Assembly: GCF_019655435.1 (NCBI RefSeq)
Contig: NZ_BPFH01000005.1
Location: 1-64,000 of the forward strand
Length of the DNA stretch: 64,000 nt
From: Jannaschia pagri
GTDB lineage: Bacteria; Pseudomonadota; Alphaproteobacteria; Rhodobacterales; Rhodobacteraceae
Reading direction: 5' to 3'
Each line of letters begins with the position of its first letter. Positions within the stretch are counted from its first letter, which is position 1. The notes below the pieces were generated by a model. The model was not told the origin of the DNA. It worked only from the letters and a program-made list of their open reading frames with translations, and ran no database searches. The translations under genes and the position numbers were made by a program. Below are positions 45,933 through 54,608 of the stretch, in pieces.

Positions 45933-48764
45933 ATGACCATCCAGCAACCGATAGTGGACCTTTCGCCCAAGGTCGGCGACGAGGTCCGCAAGACCACCTG
46001 CTACATGTGCGCGTGCCGCTGTGGCATTGACGTCCACGTCAAGAAAACGCCCGACGGCGAAAAGATCGCCTACATCGAGGGGAACCGCGATCATCCGGTG
46101 AACCAAGGGGTCCTCTGCGCCAAGGGCAGCGCGGGCATTATGCAGCACAACGCGCCCTCTCGGCTCAAGGCCCCGATGAAGCGCGTGGGCGAGCGCGGTG
46201 AAGGCAAGTTCGAAGAAATCTCCTGGGAGGAAGCCTACGACATCGCCGCCTCGTGGCTGGAGCCGATCCGCAAGACCGACCCCTCCAAACTCGCCTTCTT
46301 CACGGGCCGCGACCAATCCCAAAGCTTCACCTCCTGGTGGGCCCAGGCCTTCGGCACGCCCAACTACGCGGCCCACGGCGGCTTCTGCTCGGTCAACATG
46401 GCGGCGGGCGGCATCTATACCATGGGCGGCGCGTTCTGGGAGTTCGGCCAGCCCGATTGGGAACGCACCAAGCTGTTCATCCTGTTTGGCGTGGCCGAGG
46501 ATCACGACAGCAACCCCATCAAGATGGGCATCGGCAAGATGAAGGGCCACGGGGGGCGCGTCGTGGGCGTGAACCCCATCCGCTCCGGCTACAACGCTGT
46601 GGCCGACGATTGGTTCGGCGTTACACCCGGCACCGACGGCCTGTTGATCCTGTCCCTGGTCCACTGCCTGCTAAAGGCGGGCAAGATCGACCTGGAATAC
46701 CTCCGCGACTTCACCGACGCGCCCGTCCTGATCGACGCCGACCCCGCCTCGCCCACCCATGGCCTCGCGCTGGTCGACGACGACGGGCACAAGCTGGTCT
46801 GGGACAAGACCGAGAACCGCCCCCGCTGCTACGACGCCGAGGACGTGGACATCGACCTGACCGGGACGTGGGAGCGGGACGGCATCACCCATCGCACCGT
46901 CTTTGCCCATATGGTCGACAAGTACCTCGACGCCCAATACGCGCCCGAGGCCGTGGCCGAACGCGTCGGCATTGAGGCGGGCCGCATCCGGGCTCTGGCC
47001 GCTGAGATCGCCCGCGTTGCCTTCGAGGAAGCCATTGAGCTGGACCACGAATGGACCGATTTCCGGGGTCGCACCCACAAGACGATGAAGGGCCGCCCTG
47101 TCAGTTTCCACGCCATGCGCGGGATCTCTGCCCATGCCAATGGTTTCCAGACCTGCCGCGCGCTGCACATGCTGCAAATCCTGATCGGTGCGGTCGAAAC
47201 GCCCGGCGGCTTCCGCTTCAAGCCGCCCTACCCCAAACCCGCGACGATCCACCCCAAGCCCCATTGCAAGGTCACCCCCGGCGCGCCGCTGGATGGCCCG
47301 CATCTGGGCTTCACCCACGGGCCGGACGATCTGTGCCTCAAGGACGATGGCACCCCTGCTCGCATCGACAAGGCCTATACCTGGGAAAACCCCATGAGCA
47401 GCCATGGCATGATGCACATGGTGATTTCCAATGCCCACGCCGGCGATCCGTATAAGATCGACACGCTGTTCCTCTATATGGCGAACATGGCGTGGAACTC
47501 GTCCATGAACACGTCCGGCACCATGAAGATGCTGTCCGATAAGGACGAGAACGGCGACTACGTCATCCCGCATATCATCTACTCGGACGCCTATTCGTCA
47601 GAGATGGTCGCCTATGCGGATCTGATCCTGCCCGACACGACCTATTTGGAACGGCACGACTGCATCTCCCTGCTAGACCGCCCCATCTGTGAGGCCGAGG
47701 CCGCTGCCGACGCCATCCGCTGGCCCGTGGTCGAGCCGGATCGCAACGTGAAAGGCTTCCAAACGGCGCTGATCGAGTTGGGCGCCAAGATGGGTCTGCC
47801 CGGCTTCGTGAAGGACGACGGCAGCCCCAAGTTCAAGGACTACGCCGACTACATCACCAACCACGAACGCCGTCCCGGCGTCGGCCCGCTGATGGGCTGG
47901 CGGGGCAACGGTGAGGAAACGGGCCGCGGGGCGGTGAACCCGCAGCAGTTGGACCGCTATATCGAGAACGGCGGCTTCGCCATCGCGCACATTCCCGAGA
48001 ACGCGCAGTTCTACAAACCCTGGAACATGGCCTATCAGGACTGGGCGGTAGAGATCGGGCTATTCGACAAAGCCGCGCCCTATCTGTTCACCCTGTGGTG
48101 CGAACCGCTCCGCCGCTTCCAACTGGCCGCCGAAGGTCACGGAGAGCGTCAGCCCCCCGACCATCTGCGCGCCCGCATCAAGACGACCATGGACCCGCTG
48201 CCCATCTGGTGGGACGCAACCAAGGAGCATGACGGCGACGGCGCCTATACGGTGACCGCGCTGACCCAGCGGCCCATGGCCATGTACCACTCCTGGGGCA
48301 CCCAGAATGCGTGGCTGCGTCAGATCCACGGGATGAACCCGCTCTATGTGCCCACCAAGATCTGGCAGGCCGAGGGCTTCGCCGAAGGCGATTGGGCCAA
48401 GGTCAGCAGCCCCCATGGCGAAATCACCGTGCCTGTCGCCCATATGCCCGCGCTCAACGAGAATACGGTCTGGACCTGGAACGCCATTGGCAAGCGCAAG
48501 GGCGCCTGGGCGCTAAAGGACAATGCGCCCGAGGTGACCAAGGGTTTCCTACTGAATCACCTGATCCACGAATTGATGCCGCCCAAAGCGGACGGCATGC
48601 GGTGGTCAAACTCTGATCCGATTACGGGTCAGGCGGCTTGGTTCGACCTAAAGGTCAAGATCGAGAAGACCGCCGCGCCCGCCGATGGGCAGGCGCGACC
48701 GAATACCGGATCTCAGGCCAGCCCAGTCGGGACAGGGCCGGACGCCTTGGCGTGGGAGGTCTGA
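45933..48764 (+). CDS. soeA: Sulfite dehydrogenase molybdopterin subunit (SoeA)
   Basis: 943 residues, GGGGAGG before the ATG. A DMSO-reductase-family molybdenum protein. The N-terminal [4Fe-4S] motif is CYMCACRCG with the fourth cysteine in GVLCAKG. Molybdopterin-binding stretches include LFILFGVAEDHDSNP and MRGISAHANGFQTCRALHMLQILIG is near the active site. There is no Tat signal, placing it on the cytoplasmic side, as for SoeABC. Mo-enzymes of this family also include formate dehydrogenase and tetrathionate or polysulfide reductases; the taurine/Xsc context selects sulfite oxidation. The 3' 52 nt overlap an antisense gene. Confidence 0.87.
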   Translation: MTIQQPIVDLSPKVGDEVRKTTCYMCACRCGIDVHVKKTPDGEKIAYIEGNRDHPVNQGVLCAKGSAGIMQHNAPSRLKAPMKRVGERGEGKFEEISWEEAYDIAASWLEPIRKTDPSKLAFFTGRDQSQSFTSWWAQAFGTPNYAAHGGFCSVNMAAGGIYTMGGAFWEFGQPDWERTKLFILFGVAEDHDSNPIKMGIGKMKGHGGRVVGVNPIRSGYNAVADDWFGVTPGTDGLLILSLVHCLLKAGKIDLEYLRDFTDAPVLIDADPASPTHGLALVDDDGHKLVWDKTENRPRCYDAEDVDIDLTGTWERDGITHRTVFAHMVDKYLDAQYAPEAVAERVGIEAGRIRALAAEIARVAFEEAIELDHEWTDFRGRTHKTMKGRPVSFHAMRGISAHANGFQTCRALHMLQILIGAVETPGGFRFKPPYPKPATIHPKPHCKVTPGAPLDGPHLGFTHGPDDLCLKDDGTPARIDKAYTWENPMSSHGMMHMVISNAHAGDPYKIDTLFLYMANMAWNSSMNTSGTMKMLSDKDENGDYVIPHIIYSDAYSSEMVAYADLILPDTTYLERHDCISLLDRPICEAEAAADAIRWPVVEPDRNVKGFQTALIELGAKMGLPGFVKDDGSPKFKDYADYITNHERRPGVGPLMGWRGNGEETGRGAVNPQQLDRYIENGGFAIAHIPENAQFYKPWNMAYQDWAVEIGLFDKAAPYLFTLWCEPLRRFQLAAEGHGERQPPDHLRARIKTTMDPLPIWWDATKEHDGDGAYTVTALTQRPMAMYHSWGTQNAWLRQIHGMNPLYVPTKIWQAEGFAEGDWAKVSSPHGEITVPVAHMPALNENTVWTWNAIGKRKGAWALKDNAPEVTKGFLLNHLIHELMPPKADGMRWSNSDPITGQAAWFDLKVKIEKTAAPADGQARPNTGSQASPVGTGPDALAWEV

Positions 48765-49420
48765 GCGTGCCGACGACCCACCCCAACGAGCCCCGCGAAG
48801 GCTGCCAACATCATCAAGACAGATGCAGGCAAAGGCACGGCGGCAACGGTAAAGGAATCAAATCCGACCGTTTCCGAAACGCCGACCCAGCTTTCGGTCC
48901 CAACCTCGAACGAGGTCACATTGGCCAGCACGGATTGAAATACGGACTCGGATGTGCCGAACTCCGCAGCCGAGAGGGTCAAGGCGCCAGCGTACCAACC
49001 GTCGGCGTTGAACCCACTGATTGCCTTGCCAGAAATCGCATTGGACCCGCTGCGGAGCGTAACCTCGCCGAAGTTCCGGGTTGCGTACCGGCCACGTCCG
49101 TTGTCGCCGAGATGGCCGAGCATGAACGAAATCTCCGAGCCAGACATGGCGCTCAGATCCCCGGTCAGCGCTTGGGGGCCGACCAAATACATGTAGTTGC
49201 CGCTGCGGTCCTTGATCGAGGCATAACCATCCCCGGACGGACCGCCGTCCACGCGGGTGACGGAGTTCCTGGGGGTGTTGTTCCGCTTTTTGTAGTTGTC
49301 CCGCACCGACCAGCCGCCAAGCCCGGTGTCGAACGTCTCTTGATAGTGGATCGTCGCCGCCGAGGCAGCGCTCGCCAGCCCAAGGCCGATTGCGGCCGCT
49401 CCAATAATAACCTTAGCCAT
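48713..49420 (-). CDS. VPLPA-CTERM secreted/surface protein inserted between soeA and soeB
   Basis: 235 residues from ATG 49420. The N-terminal signal peptide is MAKVIIGAAAIGLGLASAASA, with cleavage near ASA-ATI. The mature part is a beta-rich, lectin-like domain (YQETFDTGLGGWSVRDNY). The C-terminus has the exosortase-type sorting signal VPLPASVLMMLAAFAGLVGVG followed by RRH. Normally such proteins stop a few residues after the basic cluster. Here 16 to 18 further residues run across the soeA 3' end on the opposite strand. It is unrelated in theme to the sulfite genes around it. The exosortase is not in the window. Confidence 0.8.
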   Translation of the reverse strand: MAKVIIGAAAIGLGLASAASAATIHYQETFDTGLGGWSVRDNYKKRNNTPRNSVTRVDGGPSGDGYASIKDRSGNYMYLVGPQALTGDLSAMSGSEISFMLGHLGDNGRGRYATRNFGEVTLRSGSNAISGKAISGFNADGWYAGALTLSAAEFGTSESVFQSVLANVTSFEVGTESWVGVSETVGFDSFTVAAVPLPASVLMMLAAFAGLVGVGRRHAQTSHAKASGPVPTGLA

Positions 49421-49512
49421 AATTACAGAACCCGTCCGTTTCGTTGGGCTTCTGATGTGACAGCGAATTCAGGAGTATTTGCGCCAAATCCGGGATACTT
49501 CGGGGGGAAACT

Positions 49513-50274
49513 ATGACCGCTTTGCCTAAATCTACCGACAAAAAGCTGGGTCTTGTCATCGACTTGGACACCTGCGTGGGCTGCCACGCCTGCGTCACCG
49601 CGTGTAAGGGCTGGAACACCCAGAACTACGGCGCACCGCTCTCGGACATGGACCCCTATGGCAAGCCCGAAGGGACCTTTCTAAACCGCATCCATGCCTT
49701 CCAAAGCCAGCCGGAAACGGGCCTGGCCCAAACGACCCACTTCCCCAAATCCTGCCTCCATTGCGACGACGCGCCCTGCGTCACCGTCTGCCCGACGGGC
49801 GCCAGCTACAAGCGGGCCGAAGACGGTATCGTCTTGGTGAACGAGGACGCCTGCATGGGCTGCGGCCTCTGTGCCTGGGCCTGCCCCTATGGCGCGCGGG
49901 AAATTGATCAGGCTCAGGGGGTTATGAAGAAATGCACCCTCTGTGTGGACCGGATTTATAACGAGAACCTGCCGGAGGTTGATCGCCAACCGGCCTGTGT
50001 CCGCACCTGTCCTGCAGGCGCTCGGCACTTTGGGGATCTGGCCGACCCCACGTCGGATGTCTCGATCCTCGTGGCCGAACGCGGCGGGATGGATCTGATG
50101 CCGGAGCAAGGCACGGCGCCGGTCAACAAGTACTTGCCGCCGCGCCCCAAGGATCAGATCCAGGCCCCCGTCATGGGCGGCGACGAAGACATCCTGGCCC
50201 CCTACCTCGCCCCCGTCGCCGAAGAGCCCAAGGGCCTGCTGGCCTGGGTCGACCGTGCTCTGGAGAAACTCTGA
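49513..50274 (+). CDS. soeB: Sulfite dehydrogenase iron-sulfur subunit (SoeB)
   Basis: 253 residues, preceded by GGGGGG. Four ferredoxin-type [4Fe-4S] clusters carry electrons from SoeA to SoeC: CVGCHACVTACKGW, CLHCDDAPCVTVCP, CMGCGLCAWACPYG, and CTLC with CVRTCPAGARHFGD. This is the DmsB/PhsB/NrfC-type electron-transfer subunit. It is separated from soeA by 748 bp holding an antisense gene, so it must be transcribed from the divergent 92 bp promoter region or through that gene. It ends sharing one nucleotide with soeC. Confidence 0.88.
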   Translation: MTALPKSTDKKLGLVIDLDTCVGCHACVTACKGWNTQNYGAPLSDMDPYGKPEGTFLNRIHAFQSQPETGLAQTTHFPKSCLHCDDAPCVTVCPTGASYKRAEDGIVLVNEDACMGCGLCAWACPYGAREIDQAQGVMKKCTLCVDRIYNENLPEVDRQPACVRTCPAGARHFGDLADPTSDVSILVAERGGMDLMPEQGTAPVNKYLPPRPKDQIQAPVMGGDEDILAPYLAPVAEEPKGLLAWVDRALEKL

Positions 50275-51161
50275 TGCATCCCGCACCCTCCGTCATCATC
50301 TTCTCATCACTCTCGGGCGCGGGTTTCGGCCTGTTGTTTTTCCTCGGCCTTGGGATGCCTGCGCCCAGCGGGTGGGTCGCCTTCGTCTTCTACGTCATTG
50401 CCTATGCGCTTGCCGTGGGGGGACTGCTATCAGCCTTCTTCCACCTGGCGAACCCAAAGAATGCTGTGAAATCCTACAGTCAGTGGCGCACCTCCTGGCT
50501 CTCGCGCGAGGCCTGGGCCGCCGTGGCCGCCCTGGTCGTCATGGGCCTCTATGCCTTTGGTCAGGTCTTCCTAGGGACGACTTGGACAGCGCTCGGCTGG
50601 CTCGGCGCGGCGCTCAGCATCGGGACTGTGTTCACGACGTCTATGATCTATGCCCAGCTGAAGACAATCCCCCGCTGGAACCAACTGCCCGCAACGCCCC
50701 TGATGTTTCTGTCGTGCAGCCTCGCTGGGGGGGCACTCCTGTCGGGCAACGTGACGCTGGCCGTGGTCCTCCTGCTGGTAGCGGGCGGCGTGACCCTTTG
50801 GCATTGGTCAGCGGGCGACACGCGCTTTGCGGAGGCTGGTTCGACGCTGAACACCGCGACGGGGCTGAAGGGCAAGATGGGCCTTTGGGAAAAGCCGCAT
50901 ACGGGCGAAAACTACCTCACCCGAGAAATGGTGTATCAGGTCGCGCGCAAACATGCGGTCAAGCTGCGGGTGATCGCCATTGCCTTGATGTCGCTGCTGC
51001 CTGCTTTGCTGATCTTGGTTTTACCGACGCATATCGGCGCGGTGCTTGCAGTGATCTCCCATATCGCTGGGATCCTGACACAACGCTGGCTATTCTTTGC
51101 GGAAGCGGAGCACGTGGTCGGCCTCTACTACGGGGCCCACTTGGGAAAGGCCGCCGCTTAA
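50274..51161 (+). CDS. soeC: Sulfite dehydrogenase membrane anchor (SoeC, DmsC-like)
   Basis: 295 residues with about eight hydrophobic helices. The N-terminus is HPAPSVIIFSSLSGAGFGLL, SAFFHLANPKNAVKSYSQWR and TSWLSREA are typical of the DmsC/NrfD-like quinone-reducing anchor, and EHVVGLYYGAH closes it. Passes electrons from SoeB to the quinone pool. Its start shares one base with the soeB stop (TGATG). Two strong hairpins follow the stop codon. Confidence 0.87.
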   Translation: MHPAPSVIIFSSLSGAGFGLLFFLGLGMPAPSGWVAFVFYVIAYALAVGGLLSAFFHLANPKNAVKSYSQWRTSWLSREAWAAVAALVVMGLYAFGQVFLGTTWTALGWLGAALSIGTVFTTSMIYAQLKTIPRWNQLPATPLMFLSCSLAGGALLSGNVTLAVVLLLVAGGVTLWHWSAGDTRFAEAGSTLNTATGLKGKMGLWEKPHTGENYLTREMVYQVARKHAVKLRVIAIALMSLLPALLILVLPTHIGAVLAVISHIAGILTQRWLFFAEAEHVVGLYYGAHLGKAAA

Positions 51162-51170
51162 CGCGAGCGT

Positions 51171-51214
51171 CGTCTCCGGGTGACCGGAGACGGATCGCGG
51201 GGTGACCCGCGATC
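51171..51214 (+). terminator. Two tandem hairpins with GUGA loops after soeC
   Basis: CGTCTCCGG-GTGA-CCGGAGACG (51171-51192) directly followed by GATCGCGGG-GTGA-CCCGCGATC (51193-51214). Both are perfect 9 bp stems, and on the plus strand both loops are GUGA, a member of the very stable GNRA tetraloop class. No T-run follows. They start 10 nt after the soeC stop codon and overlap the last codon of the convergent carboxypeptidase gene, so they may terminate or stabilise transcripts from either side. Confidence 0.7.
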
Positions 51215-52682
51215 ACCCCCCGTAAAGATCGGAGAACTTGGCATCCAAGTAGTCCAGCAACGGGCGTGCCGAGGGCTTTTGTCCCGTGGCATGGCGGATT
51301 GTCTCCGTGGGAGTGCGCAGGGCGCCGTGCCGTTGTAGCTTGTCCCGCATCCAGCCCGTGGCCGCAGACGGGTCACCCTTGGCAAGGTCTGCATCCAACC
51401 CGGGCAGGTCCGCTCGTGCTGCCGCCATCAGGCAGCCCGCAAAAAGATTGCCCAGCGAATAGGTCGGGAAGTACCCCATCAGGCCCACGGACCAATGGAC
51501 ATCCTGCATGAACCCGTTGGACGGCTTGTCCACAGCCACGCCGAAATCCGCTTCGAACCTCTCATTCCAGGCGGCTTCCAGGTCGGCGACGTCCAACTCC
51601 CCCCGGATCAGCGCACGCTCGAGATCGAAGCGCAGCATGACGTGGAGGTTATAGTGTAATTCATCCGCCTCCGTGCGGATATAGCCGGAGTGGACGGCGT
51701 TCACGGCGCGGTAGAAGTCGCGCTCCGACCCGACACCGATGTCACCAAAGACGTCCCGCATCCGACCGTAGAGCCAGCCGCAATAGGCCTCGGACCGGCC
51801 CATCTGGTTCTCATAGCTGCGGGATTGGCTTTCGTGGACACCCATGGAGACGCCGTTGCCGATGGGCGTTAGCAAATAGGCGCCATCAACCCCCTGCTCG
51901 TAACAGGCATGACCGACCTCATGGATTGTTGAGTAGAGGCAGTTGAACGGATCGGCCTCATCCACCCGCGTGGTGATCCGAACATCAAGGCCGGAGCCGC
52001 TGGAGAACGGATGAACCGCCAGATCCAAGCGACCATGGTCGAAGTCATAGCCGAAGGCAGCCGCGATTTGTTCCGCTAGCTTCAGCTGATCGGCCTTGGG
52101 GAAATGTCCTGACAAACGCGGCGCCTCGGGCCCGTCCAGGGCCATCTGACGCAGAGCGACCAGACGGGGGCGCATCTGATCGAACATCGCCGCCATGTCC
52201 TCGGCAGAGCCGCCTGGTTCGTAGTCCTGCATCAAGGCGTCGTAGGGGTCGCCACCCTCCGCCAGATGCGCGGCCTCTTCCCGGCGCAGGCGCACGACCT
52301 CCGACAGGACGGGCAAGAAAGCGGCTGCGTCCTCGGCCGCGCGGGCCTCGGCCCATTGGCCCTGGGCCAGCGAGGTCACGCGCGCGAGTTCGGCGGCCAA
52401 GGCAGCGGGCACCTTACGATTGCGGTCATAGCTGCGCCGTATCTCGCGCAGGTTGGCGTCGGCCACCGCATCGGGGGCGTGGGCCTCACGCAGCCAATCG
52501 CCCAACCGCGGGTCCGTTCGGCGAGCGTGGAGCACCTCCTCGAGAGCAGCCATTTCTTCGGCCCGTTGGGGCGCGGCGCCCCGTGGCATGATGGCTTCCT
52601 GATCCCAGCCGGCCCGGCCCGCCACTTGGGACAGGGCCTCCGTCACGCGCTGGAAGGCCATCAGATCGTCATAGGCTGGCAT
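51213..52682 (-). CDS. Carboxypeptidase Taq-type M32 metallopeptidase
   Basis: 489 residues. The zinc site HEVGH is in STIHEVGHACYEQG, and the third ligand Glu follows about 30 residues later in MGVHESQSRSYENQMGRS. DVRITTRVDEADPFNCLYSTIH and GYIRTEADELHYNLHVMLRFDLE are M32 signatures. It removes C-terminal residues from peptides in the cytoplasm. It is co-directional with cox15 upstream (3 bp between), so the two are probably co-transcribed. Confidence 0.92.
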   Translation of the reverse strand: MPAYDDLMAFQRVTEALSQVAGRAGWDQEAIMPRGAAPQRAEEMAALEEVLHARRTDPRLGDWLREAHAPDAVADANLREIRRSYDRNRKVPAALAAELARVTSLAQGQWAEARAAEDAAAFLPVLSEVVRLRREEAAHLAEGGDPYDALMQDYEPGGSAEDMAAMFDQMRPRLVALRQMALDGPEAPRLSGHFPKADQLKLAEQIAAAFGYDFDHGRLDLAVHPFSSGSGLDVRITTRVDEADPFNCLYSTIHEVGHACYEQGVDGAYLLTPIGNGVSMGVHESQSRSYENQMGRSEAYCGWLYGRMRDVFGDIGVGSERDFYRAVNAVHSGYIRTEADELHYNLHVMLRFDLERALIRGELDVADLEAAWNERFEADFGVAVDKPSNGFMQDVHWSVGLMGYFPTYSLGNLFAGCLMAAARADLPGLDADLAKGDPSAATGWMRDKLQRHGALRTPTETIRHATGQKPSARPLLDYLDAKFSDLYGG

Positions 52683-52685
52683 GGG

Positions 52686-53816
52686 TCAGGCTCTCACGCT
52701 TTGGGTCAGGGGATATTTGGCCCGGTGGCGCGCGCGCACCGCCAGACAGATCAGGATGACCGCACCGAATTGGTGCAGGATCGCGAAATACCAGGGCGAA
52801 GAATACATCACCGTTATAATGCCGAGCAGCATTTGCAGGATCGACATGTGCATCACGCCAGCGAAGGCCAGAGTCGTCTTGCGATTGGCCGAGGATCGCG
52901 CCCGCCACCAGATCGCGACGATGGTCGCAAACAGCGCATACCCGGTCACGCGGTGGAAGAACTGGACCGTGCCGTCATTCTCGAACAGATTCCGCCACCA
53001 AGGGTCTAACTCCCACATGCCGGGCGGGGTGAAGCCGCCGGCCATGAGCGGCCAGTCGATGTAGTTCCGGCCCGCGTCGATCCCGGCGACAAGTGCGCCG
53101 ATAACGATCTGAACGAAGGTGAAGCCAATCAGAACCGACCCCAGGGTCATCAACGTCGCGTCCTTGTCCCGCCGGGCTTGCAGCAGCGCCGCCTCGGGCC
53201 GGGACATGGAGAGCACATACCAGGCGATCAGCGACAGGATCACGAAGGCCAGGCCCAAGTGGGTGGCGAGCCTGTAGGAGGCCACGTCGAGCATCGTGCC
53301 CGTCAAACCGCTGGAGACCATCCACCAACCGATGGCCCCTTGAAGACCGCCCAGCACCCCGAGCGCCAGAAACCGACCGCTCCAGCCCACGGGCATCTTG
53401 CGCGTCAGCAGCAGACCGAAGAACCCGATGGCCCAGACAAGACCAATCACCCGGCCCAACTGGCGATGCCCCCATTCCCACCAATAGATCACCTTGAACT
53501 CGGACAGGCTCATGCCCTGGTTTTGCAACTGGTACTCGGGGATTGCGCGGTAGAGTTCGAACTCAGCCTCCCAATCCTCGGCGGTGAGCGGAGGCATCGC
53601 CCCGGTGAGCGGCTTCCACTCTGTGATCGATAGCCCGGAGTCGGTCAGCCGCGTCAAGCCGCCCACGGCGATCATCACGACCACCAGCACGAAAAGCGTG
53701 ATCAACCAGGCCCGAGCCAAGACGCGCGATCCGCGCTTGGCGCCGTCGATGACACCAACCGTCGCGGCGGGACGCGCCGTGGTCTGAACCTCTTCGAATA
53801 TCGCACGTTTCGCCAT
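52686..53816 (-). CDS. ctaA: Heme A synthase (COX15/CtaA type 2)
   Basis: 376 residues from ATG 53816, with AAGGGG upstream; the frame extends 19 codons earlier. It oxidises the C8 methyl of heme O to make heme A for aa3 oxidases. Eight membrane helices; heme-ligand histidines sit in WGHRQLGRVIG, ATHLGLAFV, FHRVTGYAL and LHQFGAVIL. SGLSITEWKPLTGAMPPL is the type 2 (proteobacterial/mitochondrial) signature. No other cytochrome oxidase assembly gene is in view. Confidence 0.94.
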   Translation of the reverse strand: MAKRAIFEEVQTTARPAATVGVIDGAKRGSRVLARAWLITLFVLVVVMIAVGGLTRLTDSGLSITEWKPLTGAMPPLTAEDWEAEFELYRAIPEYQLQNQGMSLSEFKVIYWWEWGHRQLGRVIGLVWAIGFFGLLLTRKMPVGWSGRFLALGVLGGLQGAIGWWMVSSGLTGTMLDVASYRLATHLGLAFVILSLIAWYVLSMSRPEAALLQARRDKDATLMTLGSVLIGFTFVQIVIGALVAGIDAGRNYIDWPLMAGGFTPPGMWELDPWWRNLFENDGTVQFFHRVTGYALFATIVAIWWRARSSANRKTTLAFAGVMHMSILQMLLGIITVMYSSPWYFAILHQFGAVILICLAVRARHRAKYPLTQSVRA

Positions 53817-54608
53817 GCGGGACCCCTTTGTCTTTCTCGCGTCCGATGTAAGACGTTTGCCGCCCCACCGCATCCCTTAGTTGACCGTGGATGGGTGCGA
53901 CCTGTGGGCCGGGTGCGACGGGATGACACCAGATTCTTGGGTTGGAATTGGGCTTTCCTGCGGGCCGGGCATGTTCAACGTTTGGTGCGCTATCGATGCC
54001 CAAGACCTCTGCGCCTGTGCCTGTTACGTGGGAGGCAGTCCTTTGAGATGCGTCCCTGCGACGCTGCCGAAACACTCACGGGACTCGGTGTCTCGGGAGA
54101 TCTTGAATACAAGAAGGGTTGCCAAAGATCCCTACGACAGGCCCAGGCGGCCTATGGCTTTTCAGACCGCGTATCTCGACCGAATAGCATTAGCATCCGT
54201 ATCTTCTCCGATGACCCGATGCGCTCTCGATGCGGTTCTTAAAAGCATGTCATCAATCATCCACGCGTCCAAGATGCCGCTTAGGTTTGCGACGCAACCC
54301 GTTGAGACAGCGATATATTGCATCCACGTTTCTCAACTGCGCGTCGATCTATGATTGCCGCTCCAACGCGTCTTATTCATCGTCAGCAGAAACGTTGACC
54401 CCGGTGCGGTCGATCAAACTGGTCACCTGGACACTCGGACCACGGTAAAAATATTGAACGGCCAGACCCTAGCGGCCTTAATGCGCTGGCCTTCCCCAGT
54501 TTACCTTTCGTCAAACGTCATGGGCGTCACTTGAGGGAACCGTCTGGACCCGAAGGCATCTGAGCCCAGCACCAACCCGAACCAAGCGAAAGCGTCAGGG
54601 GCCAGCGC
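53817..54608. other. Gene-poor region of about 790 bp, possibly decayed DNA
   Basis: Between the ctaA start and the trmJ end. Open frames of 115-157 codons overlap each other in two plus-strand frames (53881-54354 and 53895-54242), but neither resembles a family I know nor has a good ribosome site. The stretch around 54100-54400 is clearly lower in GC than the flanking genes. It may be a relic of a lost gene or mobile element; I found no terminal repeats or transposase motif. Confidence 0.4.

Noticed and set aside
45933-48764. Catalytic subunit of formate dehydrogenase
   Set aside because: The fold allows it, but there is no formate-type accessory gene, the four-cluster SoeB and DmsC-like SoeC accompany it, and it sits directly behind xsc-pta and a putative sulfite exporter.
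53881-54354. Remnant transposase in the ctaA-trmJ gap
   Set aside because: No DDE motif, no terminal inverted repeats and no target duplication could be seen; left as unexplained DNA.
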